Source: Luzula sylvatica (taxonomy: Eukaryota; Streptophyta; Magnoliopsida; Poales; Juncaceae). Taken from it: a stretch of DNA of 64,000 bases. The DNA is taken from NCBI GenBank assembly GCA_946800325.1, contig OX326957.1, positions 19,193,591-19,257,590 of the forward strand, read 5' to 3'. Below, piece after piece: positions 47,101 through 55,309 of the stretch; position 1 is the stretch's first letter, and each line of letters begins with the position of its first letter. Under the pieces are notes generated by a model that worked only from the letters and a program-made list of their open reading frames with translations, had not been told where the DNA came from and ran no database searches. The translations under genes were made by a program, and so were the position numbers.

Positions 47101-48839
47101 CTCTTACTCAAACTGCTCGGATATGGAACCCGATGACTCTTAGCTTTAATACAAGTTTCACATTCAAATTTAAAATTAACACAACTCTCAAACAATTCAG
47201 GAAATAATCTCTTCATATAACCGAATGAGGGATGACCTAACCGTCTGTGCCAAATTAGCACCTTATTTTTACTATTAATAGATAAACCCGAAGCATTACA
47301 AGCGATAGCACCATTCATGTCTTCCAGGTGATACAACCTCCCCCTTTTTCTACCACGCCCAATAATCTCCTTCGTGAGGATATCCTGAAATAGACAGAAA
47401 TTTGGGTACATTAGCACTGCACAGTTGAGATCTTCACACAGTTGCCCAACCGATAGCAGTTTTGTGGAGAGAGTCGGAACCAGAAGAGTATTTGTCAAAT
47501 TCATAGAGGGAGATATACACACAGTTCCAGCACCTGTTACTGGACTTGCTTTTCCATTTGCATTCACAATTTCTCTTTTTCTGGGTTCAGTATATTCTAC
47601 TAAGTCTGTTTTTGAGAACGTCATATGGTCTGACGCTCCTGAGTCGATTACCCAGTTTTCACAATTTTTTTCACAAGTATTAAATCCAAAGCCTGTGTGT
47701 ATATTATTAATACAGAGAGAGTTACCTTCATCAGATCTTACTTTCTCACCATCAATCAGAGGGACTAAGGAAACATTACCACCTGATGCTAGTGCCGCCT
47801 TGCCTTTGTTTCCATCATAGGTCTGCTGCTGCTTCTTCTTCTTCAGATCTTTGTACCAATCTGGATACCCCTTCAACTTGAAACAATTCTCCTTGGTGTG
47901 TTTGGCGCCGCCACAGTGTGTGCATGGTCCAGTAGGAGGAGGCCGTGAGTAATTCTGGTTCGGCTGATAATGGTTCTGGTTCGGTTTCGACAGGGTCAGA
48001 TTTGCCTCAACTGGACCTTTCTCTTCTAGTCTTCCTCTTTCTTTGACTAGCATCGCCATTGGGGAGGTAGTCTCCTCCTTATTGAGCATGACACTTTGCC
48101 TTATTTCTTCTTGTCTTACCCTGGAAAACGCCTCCTCAACAGTAGGAAACGGGTTCATGCGAATGACTTCTGCCCTTACGCTGTCTAGCCGGTCATCAAG
48201 ACCATCAAGAAAGAGGTATACTCTATCTTCTTGAATAATAGAGTTATACTTTTCTACATCTGCAGCATATTCCATTGGGTTTGGTCGTCTGAAATCGATC
48301 TCTTGCCAAAGTTCTTGTAATAGGTTATAGTATTCTTCAATGGGTTTACCCGACTGTTTAAGTCGAGCCACTTTCCGTTTGAGGTTATACACTTGAGATT
48401 TATCATTTCCGTCAGAGTAAGATGTAGTAATGGCCTTCCACACCTCCCTTGCACTGGGAAATCGTATAAAATTACTGATCAGGGCCGGGTCCATCGAGTT
48501 GATCAACCAACCTTTGACAGTAGAATCTTCTACTTTCCACCTTCTGTATCTCGGATCATTCTGAGGAGGAGGATCAAGGCTGCCATCAATGTAACCGGTT
48601 TTGTCCTTGCTTGCTAGCTGCATCTCTACTACTTGAACCCACAACCCATAATTCTGCCCATCGAGGCGAACAGAGATGGGTGGGATTCCTGTATCGTGTG
48701 CTGGTACAGAATTTGGTACTGGCGGCGGTAATGGTGGATGTACTGGTAGAGGTTGTGACAGGAGTTGCGTGAGTCTTTCCAGGAGGGTAAGTGCATCAGC
48801 TTGTTCGGTGAGTTTCTTTGGTGATGTAGGCGGAGTCAT
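44112..48839 (-). CDS. Ty1/copia Gag-Pol polyprotein, intact
   Basis: A 1575-residue open frame without stops. Domains in order: Gag region (LDGQNYGLWVQVVEMQL) to about residue 240; zinc knuckle CTHCGGAKHTKENC near 303; aspartic protease motif DSGASDH near 398; GAG-pre-integrase and integrase core (HRRLGH, HSDVWGP near 590, DNGGEF, GVAERKNR); a low-complexity linker of repeated Ser-Gly-Pro-Ala units around 830-910; reverse transcriptase with YVDDM near 1257; RNase H with TDADWAG near 1420 and the usual LADVLTK end. It makes capsid-like particles, copies its RNA and integrates cDNA. The intact frame, near-identical LTRs and complete signals suggest it could still be active; expression cannot be judged from sequence. 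It is antisense to RLK4. Confidence 0.97.
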   Translation of the reverse strand: MTPPTSPKKLTEQADALTLLERLTQLLSQPLPVHPPLPPPVPNSVPAHDTGIPPISVRLDGQNYGLWVQVVEMQLASKDKTGYIDGSLDPPPQNDPRYRRWKVEDSTVKGWLINSMDPALISNFIRFPSAREVWKAITTSYSDGNDKSQVYNLKRKVARLKQSGKPIEEYYNLLQELWQEIDFRRPNPMEYAADVEKYNSIIQEDRVYLFLDGLDDRLDSVRAEVIRMNPFPTVEEAFSRVRQEEIRQSVMLNKEETTSPMAMLVKERGRLEEKGPVEANLTLSKPNQNHYQPNQNYSRPPPTGPCTHCGGAKHTKENCFKLKGYPDWYKDLKKKKQQQTYDGNKGKAALASGGNVSLVPLIDGEKVRSDEGNSLCINNIHTGFGFNTCEKNCENWVIDSGASDHMTFSKTDLVEYTEPRKREIVNANGKASPVTGAGTVCISPSMNLTNTLLVPTLSTKLLSVGQLCEDLNCAVLMYPNFCLFQDILTKEIIGRGRKRGRLYHLEDMNGAIACNASGLSINSKNKVLIWHRRLGHPSFGYMKRLFPELFESCVNFKFECETCIKAKSHRVPYPSSLSKSIFPFDLIHSDVWGPAPISSKNRNKWFVLFIDDCTRMTWLYLLKTKDEVANVFKLFQKMIQTQFGKNIKMVRSDNGGEFVNKDLKDFFTTEGIIHETSCAGTPQQNGVAERKNRHILETARSLLFEYNVPQRFWDDAVMAAVYLINRMPSAVLKFQTPLQNLSSFLTIPSILTLPPRIFGCVAYVHIPKNQRTKIEPCAEKCIFLGYGLQKKGYKCYNPLSERVYVTKDVTFLETEGYYQTTKAHFQEENENGENVLWPVTNHGENGENGSPNICANSGPAPNSGPAHPGSSSSGPADPDSDPGPVGPDPNSGPAGSGSNSGPADPEFEASFGLDLSSNPVRLDDQNTRDRPEEGTRSRGPGGNNPIANLKYYTRRKQGLSGSGQNIEGVFRTDEENADAIQLSPSPHGPAPEDIPKINELNSITNQNSGYELPHRYNRGRAPKRFIPDEWNRRSCSYPISNYVSGEHLPEKLKGFTANVSTISIPERVEEALKDRKWTEAMKAEMEALEKNCTWKLVELPMGKKTVGCKWVFSLKYNANGGIERYKARLVAKGYTQTYGIDFQETFSPVAKLNTIRVLLSIAANRDWPLHQFDVKNAFLHGNLEEEIYMDIPPGYTHSGSEPMVCKLERSLYGLKQSPRAWFGRFSKVMKEYGYQQGDSDHTLFLKHNHGKLTALIIYVDDMVITGDDTIEIKNLEERLSREFEMKNLGGLKYFLGIEVTRSRGEIILSQRKYILDLLAEVGMLDCKPADTPAVQNLKLGNDPDQVPTDKERYQKLVGKLIYLSHTRPDIAYAVSMVSQFMHSPSEIHMEAVFRILRYLKGSPGRGIRFRKTEHLKITGYTDADWAGSVTDRKSMAGYFTFVGGNLVTWRSKKQNVVALSSAEAEFRGMSKGLCELLWLRKLMTELGYAPEEEMKLFCDNKAAIDISHNPVQHDRTKHVEVDRHFIKNNLEEKIIRFPFVRSEDQLADVLTKAVSTKIFDSSLDKLGMVDIYHPT

Positions 48840-48928
48840 GGTGGTCAGACAACCGATCTAGGTCAAGACCGGTTCAGGGGGTTCTGTAATCGTAGCACCT
48901 CAGAATCTTCAATCTCGCTCTGATACCA

Positions 48929-49213
48929 TGTCAAGAGAATCAAGCACATAAATTGACACAGGAATTTAACGTGGTTCAGCACAATTCGTACCTACATCCA
49001 CCCCTTTCTCTTTCGTTTTTTCTTAATTATTCTTACACAGGGAGACTCTTCCTTTATAGAACATAGGAAGGCCAATTATTCTTTTCCTTAATTTGTAAAA
49101 GATACACAATCTAAAACTAGAGAAAGTAAATATGTGAATGATTAACCATTCCTTCATCGGCGCATCTCCAGATCTTCTTCCTTATTTGGCGCCTACTCCA
49201 GCTCACTTCCACA
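48929..49213 (-). repeat. Copia 5' LTR
   Basis: 285 bp. The adjacent internal sequence on the minus strand is the tRNA-Met primer-binding site, so this is the 5' copy and should contain the element's promoter. Confidence 0.95.
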
Positions 49214-49739
49214 ATATTCCTCCAGGTAATTCCTACAACGATGAAGAAAATTAACTCCTAAATAGTAATGAATGATAAACACTTTGTTTTTTTGAATTAT
49301 TTAAGAGTATGGGATAGGGGGCAAGGCATCAGAGCAAGGAGATATGTACAGCTATGGAATTCTTTTACTCGAAATGTTCACCGGAATAAGCCCTACAGAT
49401 GATCGATTCAAAGATGGATTGACTCGGTACAATTTTGTCATGATAGCTTTTCGTGATAAAGTCATGGATATAATAGATCGCCAATTGGTTTATACAGACG
49501 ATGAGGAAAATAATGCAGATATGATAGATAATAATACTTATGATCCATTGTTTTCAGTGATCAAATGCGGGAAAATAAAAAGCTACCATGTCTGGTATGG
49601 CTCCTTTTAAGTAAAAGCAGTTAGAAACTTATGTATTTTTGTGATTGTTGTGTGTGCTTGATTTCTAGTAGGACCGTATGATTGGGTGGTATTGAAGAGT
49701 CATTGATACATGTAAGCAATTAGGGCTTGTTTGTGCTGC

Positions 49740-49975
49740 TATAATTCAGAGTGGAATTTGATTTTATAACTAAGATAATACTCGCGCTGCGTGGCGAGAT
49801 TGTTAATTATATTTTTTTTTATTTTGATACGAATTTATCATTTACGATGATAAAGATAATATCATATTTTGAGATCATTATATTTTATAACTCATTTAAG
49901 TAGGGTTATCTATAAATTTTAATACCCATATTAGTATCATGATATAATTATAAGAAATTTTCCATCTTTACACAA
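49740..49975 (-). repeat. Helitron-like fragment with GC-rich hairpin
   Basis: After RLK4 the sequence holds CTCGCGCTGCGTGGCGAG (49783-49800), the near-complement of the hairpin CTCGCCGCGTAGCGCGAG at 57287-57304, followed by AT-rich sequence. It is a partial, inverted copy of the AT-rich Helitron-like family. Boundaries are approximate. Confidence 0.45.
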
Positions 49976-50029
49976 ATTTTTAAATTTTATTCCCAAACTA
50001 ACCATGTGTTGAAGTTAATTCCGAAAATA

Positions 50030-50215
50030 CACAATGACGGAGTTTGAAACTCCGCCGAAAACTAAAGTGGCGGCATCCGTAACTCCGCCATTTGTTAATG
50101 ACTAACCAACTTCATTAATTTGCCATTTCGGTAATTAACATAATTAAATACTTGGCGGCATTTGTAACTCCGTCACTGCACAAATTGGTGGCATCTCTAA
50201 CTCCGCCAATTTTCC
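50030..50215. repeat. AACTCCGCCA repeats at the left edge of the MuDR-like element
   Basis: Four or so copies of GGCGGCATYYGTAACTCCGCC-like sequence and its partial inverse (ACGGAGTTTGAAACTCCGCC). They precede the transposase by about 600 bp and may be part of the element's terminal region. The element's exact ends and duplication were not found. Confidence 0.45.
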
Positions 50216-50583
50216 CTTCTCTATCCACCCCTCTCTTTCTTCTATCTCCCTCCTTCTTTCCCATTTTTCTTCCCTCTCTCTCCAGCGGGTTCTTCTCTCT
50301 CTCTCTCTCGGCGATTTCAACAAGGTACGATTTTTTTGGCTATTTTATGTTCTAAATGTTGTTAAAATTTGGTATTTTCTGTTATATAACTAGTGTATCT
50401 ATCAATTTTGCTTTTTTAGGACCGATTTGTGCCAAATATTGGATTAATCGGTGGTTAGGGTTTCATTTTCTACTCGAATATTTTTGTCCAAACGAAAAGT
50501 AAATTCTTCTTTGAATATTAGAGTAAAAAATAGGTGTTAAATTGGTTTAGAATTGAGTGTTTATAATTTATAAAATAAAATTG

Positions 50584-50797
50584 CATTTAGGATTTAGGAT
50601 TTGGGGTTAGGGTTTAGGATTTAGGGTTTATGATATAGGATTTAGGTTTAGGATTTAAAGTTTAGGGTTTAGGATTTAGAGTTTAGGGTTTGGGGTTTAG
50701 GATTTAGGGTTTATGTGTTAGGGTTTAGGATTTAGGGTTTAGGGTATAGGGTTTATGGTTTAGGATTAAGGGTTTAGGATTTAGGGTTTAGGGTTTA
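50584..50797 (+). repeat. Telomere-like (TTTAGGG) degenerate tract
   Basis: About 210 bp of TTTAGGG and close variants (TTTAGGA, TTTGGGG, TTTATGG) in one orientation, between the MuDR-like leader and its first ORF. TTTAGGG is the Arabidopsis-type telomere unit, but the tract is heavily degenerate, so it may be ordinary simple-sequence DNA. Confidence 0.85.
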
Positions 50798-51334
50798 AAA
50801 AAGAGTATATCAATTAAAAAATAAATATTGTATTTAAAATGCTTTAATTGTTGAACACAAAACGCAGTGACCAAATGGAAGGCGCGTCCTTCATGATTTT
50901 TTGGGACGGAAATATCAATAGGGTTGCCGATGGTATACCCCGTTACGAAGGTGGTAGAAATATGTTAATGAATTTACCTTACGGAAGTTCATTTAAGGAT
51001 TTAGTAAATTTGATTTACAATTGCACCCAAATCAATCATGAAATGTATGATTTGATTCTGAAAACGAATTGGCCAATACTGGAATTTGGGACGTTGTGGA
51101 AATAAATGGGGACTCAAGTCTCATAATGATGATGGAAACCAATACTGGAAATTATAAGCAATTGTTTGTTGAGACAAGACCGAAATACAATCCATAACAA
51201 ACTAATGCTCCTTTTGGATACAATTATGCGGGTCATTCTTCAGATTCGGGTTATGATTCCGGATATCATTCCGGTCAGATAGGATCATCGCAACAATTTG
51301 CTGGTACATCTGAACGTGTGTCATACGAAGAGGG

Positions 51335-51442
51335 TAATAATGAAGAAGAAGAAGAAGAAGAAGAAGAAGAAGATGATGATGACAATGAAGAAGAAGATGA
51401 ATTAGAAGAATTAAGAAGAAGAAGAAGAAGAAGAAGAAGATA
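51335..51442 (+). repeat. (GAA)n tract in MuDR-like pseudogene
   Basis: Interrupted GAA/GAT repeats encode poly-Glu/Asp in the transposase frame and shift to poly-Arg after an indel near 51415, showing repeat-driven frame loss. Confidence 0.9.
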
Positions 51443-52678
51443 GTAGTGAACAAAGTGTAGCAGAAATGAATATCGATCATGTGACGCATGCATCAAGTGG
51501 AGGAGGAGAATGGTTAAATTCAATGAACATGGGGAAAGAAATGCCTGATATATTTAGAGATGATGAATGAGTCAATTTAATGATAGCTGATGATGGGGGT
51601 GAGGAAACAAATCAGAGAAATGGTTTGTCATGTGACAAATCATGGCTTGGACTTATGTTTGCAACGAAGAATGGGTTGAAACATGAAATAAAGGAATGGT
51701 CCATAAAGAATTACGTGGAGTTTCGTGTGCAGAGAAGTACGAAAACCGAATATCAGATTTGTTACGTTAAAGACGATTGCCCGTGGAGGCTTCGCGCAGT
51801 AATCCTGAAATATGAAACATATTGAAAAATCAGTAAATTCACAGGAGGACACCAGTGCGTTAATTGTAGTGTTGCCTCTCATAATCGCCAACTAAATGCC
51901 CAGCACATATGTATTTTTATTTTGCCTTCTTTACCTCAAGATTTAACTCTCGATCCGAGTTAATATAAAGGAATTAGTTCTTACCATATATGGTATGGAA
52001 ATTAGTTATCGGACCGCATGGGATGCTCGGTGCGATGCGATGATCCTAATTTATGGTAAATGGGAAGATTCATATGCGGATTTGCCTGCTTATATAAAGA
52101 TGCTACAAATGCGAGATGACAAAACAATTGTAGATTTCGATTGCGGTAACAGTCGGCATGGTAAATTACATTTCAAACGGATGTTTTGGGCTCTCGGTGC
52201 CTCAATCGAAGGTTTCAAATATTGTCGTCCGGTATTGAGTATTGATGGTACTCATTTGCATGGTAGTGTTTTGGGAACCCTTCTAATGGCCACTGAAATG
52301 GATGCAAACAAAGGAATATTCCCGGTAGCGTTTGCAGTTGTAGAGAGTGAAAATGTTTCCTCTTGGCAATGATTTATTTCTCGGCTTAAATAATATGTTA
52401 CTAGAGATATCTCGTTGTGCATAGTTACCAATAGGTGGTCGGGACACAGACAAGTAATAGAACAAATTTATTGTAGTTCAGATGGGTACGCATTGCGATA
52501 TTGCATTCGTCAAGTCCAATAGATTATAGTTCGAAGATTTGGGAATCAGGGGTTGGGCGAACTGTTTTGGACATCGGCCACTCAACACACTATCGAGGGA
52601 TTAGAATTGAGGTCGGAACGAATGAGATTAATGAAACCAGGAGTCATTGAGTACCTGGATAGTAGTGTTGGTCAAAAG

Positions 52679-53938
52679 TGTTGGTTAATTCTAACCTAGA
52701 GGGGGGTAAATATGGTAATCTAACGTACACTTACTTTAGACGATACCCTAATTTACGTTGCGGAAATAATAATAGTTTAGATGATAAAGATGATAAAGAT
52801 GATACCGTACTAACTCTTGAACACAAGATGTTTGTTTACGAAGTTCGGTAGGTGGTTGCAATGTAGCTTTAACTCACCCTTTACTCGCTTAATTGACCGA
52901 CTCAATTATTTGCGAGTACCTACGTCTCCGGGAATGCCTTGTGCCTCTTTTTGGCTTTCGATTGAATTCCAACTCACTCGATTACAAGGTGTCGCCTAGA
53001 TCGATTTACACGCTTTCTATCGATCTATAGCTTAGGCTCTTTACACTTTGTTGCACTAGCCTATTACAATTTTTCACTAATCGAGCTACAACGTGATCGG
53101 TCACGTGAGTGGGATACGATTAGTGGAGGATTTGGAAAGTAGATCAAAGATCTAAAGAGGGTTTCTCAAGCTATCAATGGATATGGATAATCAAAGCTTA
53201 GGTTTTCTCTCTATTTCGTTTTTAAAGTTTGAAAGTGAAGAAGTGGGAGAGAGAAGTCCTAGAAGGATTCTATTTATACTCTCTATAGAAATCCTTCAGA
53301 AAACTGCCAGTGCGTTCGAACGCACAATGTTCGTTCCGAACGCACTTGCAGTTGGTACTAGCCGTTTCAAAATAACGTGCAAGTATATTTGTGGGTCCGT
53401 TCGAACGGACAAAGTCCGTTCATAACGGACTCACTTATACCTTGCATTTTGTGTTCACAGAAGAGTTTGTCCGTTCAACGCACTTAAATGGTGGGTGAAC
53501 GGATTCTATATGTACGTTCGAACGTACATGTTTGTTCGTTCGAACGCACACAATCCTGTGACAGTTTTGGTTCTTATCAAGAGATAATATTTTGATATGT
53601 GGAAAGTCCGTTCTGAACGAACTTTGAGTTCGTTCAGAACGCACTTCATGCTTGATTGAACTCTTTGTTATTTTGAACATGATTTTACTTGAGATCTACT
53701 AGGTTTCTACCTATGGTTTATTTGTGGCGCATCCCACTCACGGAAGGCTTCAACATCTTGATTCTTGATGTATTCCAATGGCCTTCCTTGTGTTCTTCTT
53801 GTCTTGTTCATCTTGAGACTTCACAAGCCTTCCTTCATCTTCGTATCGTACCTATGTTATCCTGCACTTTTCTGGATGCATACGTTAGTAATGACAGTGT
53901 TTTGAAATAATCAAACTATCAGGAAATTTGAACCAACA
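52679..53938. mobile_element. Solo LTR with CGTTCGAACG palindromes inside the MuDR-like gene
   Basis: A 1260-bp block with inverted ends TGTTGGTT and AACCAACA and a perfect 5-bp duplication AAAAG (52674-52678 and 53939-53943). Removing it rejoins the transposase (LDSSVGQK to FLWEVSHDGG). It contains several perfect palindromes around TTCGAA, listed as a separate feature. No internal retrotransposon region is present. The ORFs inside are not credible. Confidence 0.9.
53310..53655. repeat. Array of palindromes centred on TTCGAA
   Basis: Perfect dyads GTGCGTTCGAACGCAC (53310-53325), GTCCGTTCGAACGGAC (53395-53410) and TGTACGTTCGAACGTACA (53511-53528), plus imperfect ones (for example GTTCGTTCGAACGCAC near 53533 and TCCGTTCTGAACGAAC near 53608). 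Spacing is irregular, about 85-120 bp between the perfect dyads. Confidence 0.9.
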
Positions 53939-54672
53939 AAAAGTTTTTATGGGAAGTTTCTCATGACGGTGGTCGCCGGTTGGGTATTACGACAACTAAT
54001 ATTTCTGAGTGTTTCAATGGTGTTTTGAAAGGTGTACGTGGATTACCGATTCGTTCATTAGTATCTCAAATTTGTGGTCGGTTGAATACTTATTTTTTCG
54101 CGAGGCGTACGGAAGGAGAACAATCCCGTACTCGGTTCGGTTCTAGAATTGAACAAATGATTTATGCAAGAGGTACGGACAGTAGGAATATGAATGTCAT
54201 ACAACACTCGCTTGTATTGTTCGGTGTTGCACAATATGATTTCAATCGTGGCAAGACCTTAGTTTGTGAAGTTCGTTTGCCTCAAGCACGAACAAATTGT
54301 ATCTGCTCGTGTGGGATCCCCCAATTGGAAGGGCTTGATTGCTCTCATGTAATGGCGGTATGTCGTAAAGTTAATAAAAGTCATTACGATATGTGTCAGG
54401 ATTTCTATCGTATGGACGCCTTCAAAAAAACTTACGAATCAGTCTTACCAGTTATCCTAGACAGTCGTTATTGGCCTCGTGTGCAAGGACCGATATTACT
54501 TCCACCAGAGAACGTGCGGAGGCTTCCTGGCCGTCCCAAGAAAAAATGAGACCAAACCGAGATGGACCCACAAGGGAGAAAAGGCAACACGTGCAGTTTT
54601 TGCAAGGCTCGAGGGCATACTAAACGTACATGTGTGGAATATCGTTTAGTTCAACAACGTCGAGTAGATTAG

Positions 54673-55037
54673 TATTCAATTATGTTTTTATTTTATTTTT
54701 GTTTGTCTTTTTGTAATGGACTATGCATGTTTTGTTTTGTTTTAGTTATTTAGTTTGGACTACGTAAGTTGAATTATGTTTTGATAGAGTCTATTAGTGT
54801 TGAATTATGTTTGTTTTGTTTTTGTTTTTTAGTTTGTATTTTTAATACTTCTTTATTTATATGAATTGTTTGGACTAATTTTTGTGTAATTTTTTTTTTC
54901 CAGATGGCTAATCCTTTACAAAAATATGACAATTAATATTATTATATCATTGTTATTCAAAACAGTTCAAGCAATAATAAACCGAGAAGTAGCGAACCAT
55001 ACAACATATATGTAGGTTTTGCGCGTCATTTGTATGT
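54673..55037. other. Intergenic, 3' of the MuDR-like gene
   Basis: T-rich sequence with no gene. Probably the 3' part of the MuDR-like element; its terminal repeat was not recognised. Confidence 0.45.
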
Positions 55038-55309
55038 TTCATAACCTATGTTGCACGGATACGGATACGGATATCGTATCCGATACGATACGGATACGGC
55101 AATTTTCAAAAAATCACGGATACGGATACGGTTATATAATTATTATTACAATATATTTATATTATATATAATTAATAAAATAAATAATATTTTTAAATTA
55201 AATATCATGACAATAAATACAAATAAACTAAACAATACAAGTATCATAAAGTATTTTAAATTTATTCTAGAAGTATCTTAGAATTATCCTTGAAGTATCG
55301 TATATAATT

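Larger units (their letters stand above)
43820..49213 (-). mobile_element. Complete young Ty1/copia retrotransposon in RLK4 kinase exon
   Basis: A 5394-bp element with two 285-bp LTRs and a perfect 5-bp duplication ATATT (43815-43819 and 49214-49218). The duplication restores the RLK4 codons Gly-Tyr-Ile-Pro-Pro. On the minus strand the 5' LTR is followed by a primer-binding site TGGTATCAGAGC complementary to initiator-Met tRNA, and a polypurine stretch TTGAGGAGGAG precedes the 3' LTR. A single uninterrupted polyprotein ORF fills the inside. Order of integrase before reverse transcriptase defines Ty1/copia. The two LTRs differ at one base that I could find. Confidence 0.97.
40733..49610 (+). 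pseudogene. RLK4: degenerate LRR-XII receptor-like kinase, split by MITE and copia
   Basis: Plus-strand relative of RLK1 and RLK2. Pieces: signal peptide RMEFVSLF from 40720-40775 (MITE at 40776-41015), cap and first LRRs to 41429, exon 2 from 41492 to 43146, exon 3 from 43253 (cut short near 43363), exon 4 from 43445 to 43819 plus 49219-49225 (copia between), exon 5 49306-49610. Features still legible: DRSALLSFKSVIHGDP, many LRRs, VLSICGVVICLFII membrane helix, GSFGAV, IHCDLKPSN (non-RD) and DFGLAKFL. Many lesions: a deletion after GYFS near 41253 shifts the frame, single-base losses near 42400, further shifts near 42495, 42781 and 43065, loss of the end of exon 3, and an abnormal C-terminus (KCGKIKSYHVWYGSF). 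It is the most decayed copy and lies opposite in orientation to the others. Confidence 0.88.
50848..54672 (+). pseudogene. MuDR/MULE transposase, frameshifted and split by a solo LTR
   Basis: Pieces in order: N-terminal domain (FMIFWDGNINRVADGIPRYE, 50848-51105); an acidic stretch made by (GAA)n; the MuDR DNA-binding region (FATKNGLKHEIKEWSIKN, then CYVKDDCPWRLRA, 51580-51825); the catalytic core (FWALGASIEGFKYCRPVL, SIDGTHLHG, 52000-52372); then after the LTR a conserved block (ITTTNISECFNGVLKGVRG, 53980 on), a SWIM zinc finger (CSCGIPQLEGLDCSHVMAVC, near 54304-54363) and in another frame a zinc knuckle CSFCKARGHTKRTC ending at 54672. This is the transposase of Mutator-like elements. Multiple stops and frameshifts make it inactive. 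No TIRs were identified. Confidence 0.9.

Noticed and set aside
49344..49610. Independent small kinase-like gene
   Set aside because: It is exon 5 of RLK4, separated from the rest by the copia insertion.
51202..51523. Poly-Leu/Ser/Phe minus-strand ORFs
   Set aside because: They are antisense translations of the (GAA)n tract in the MuDR-like gene.
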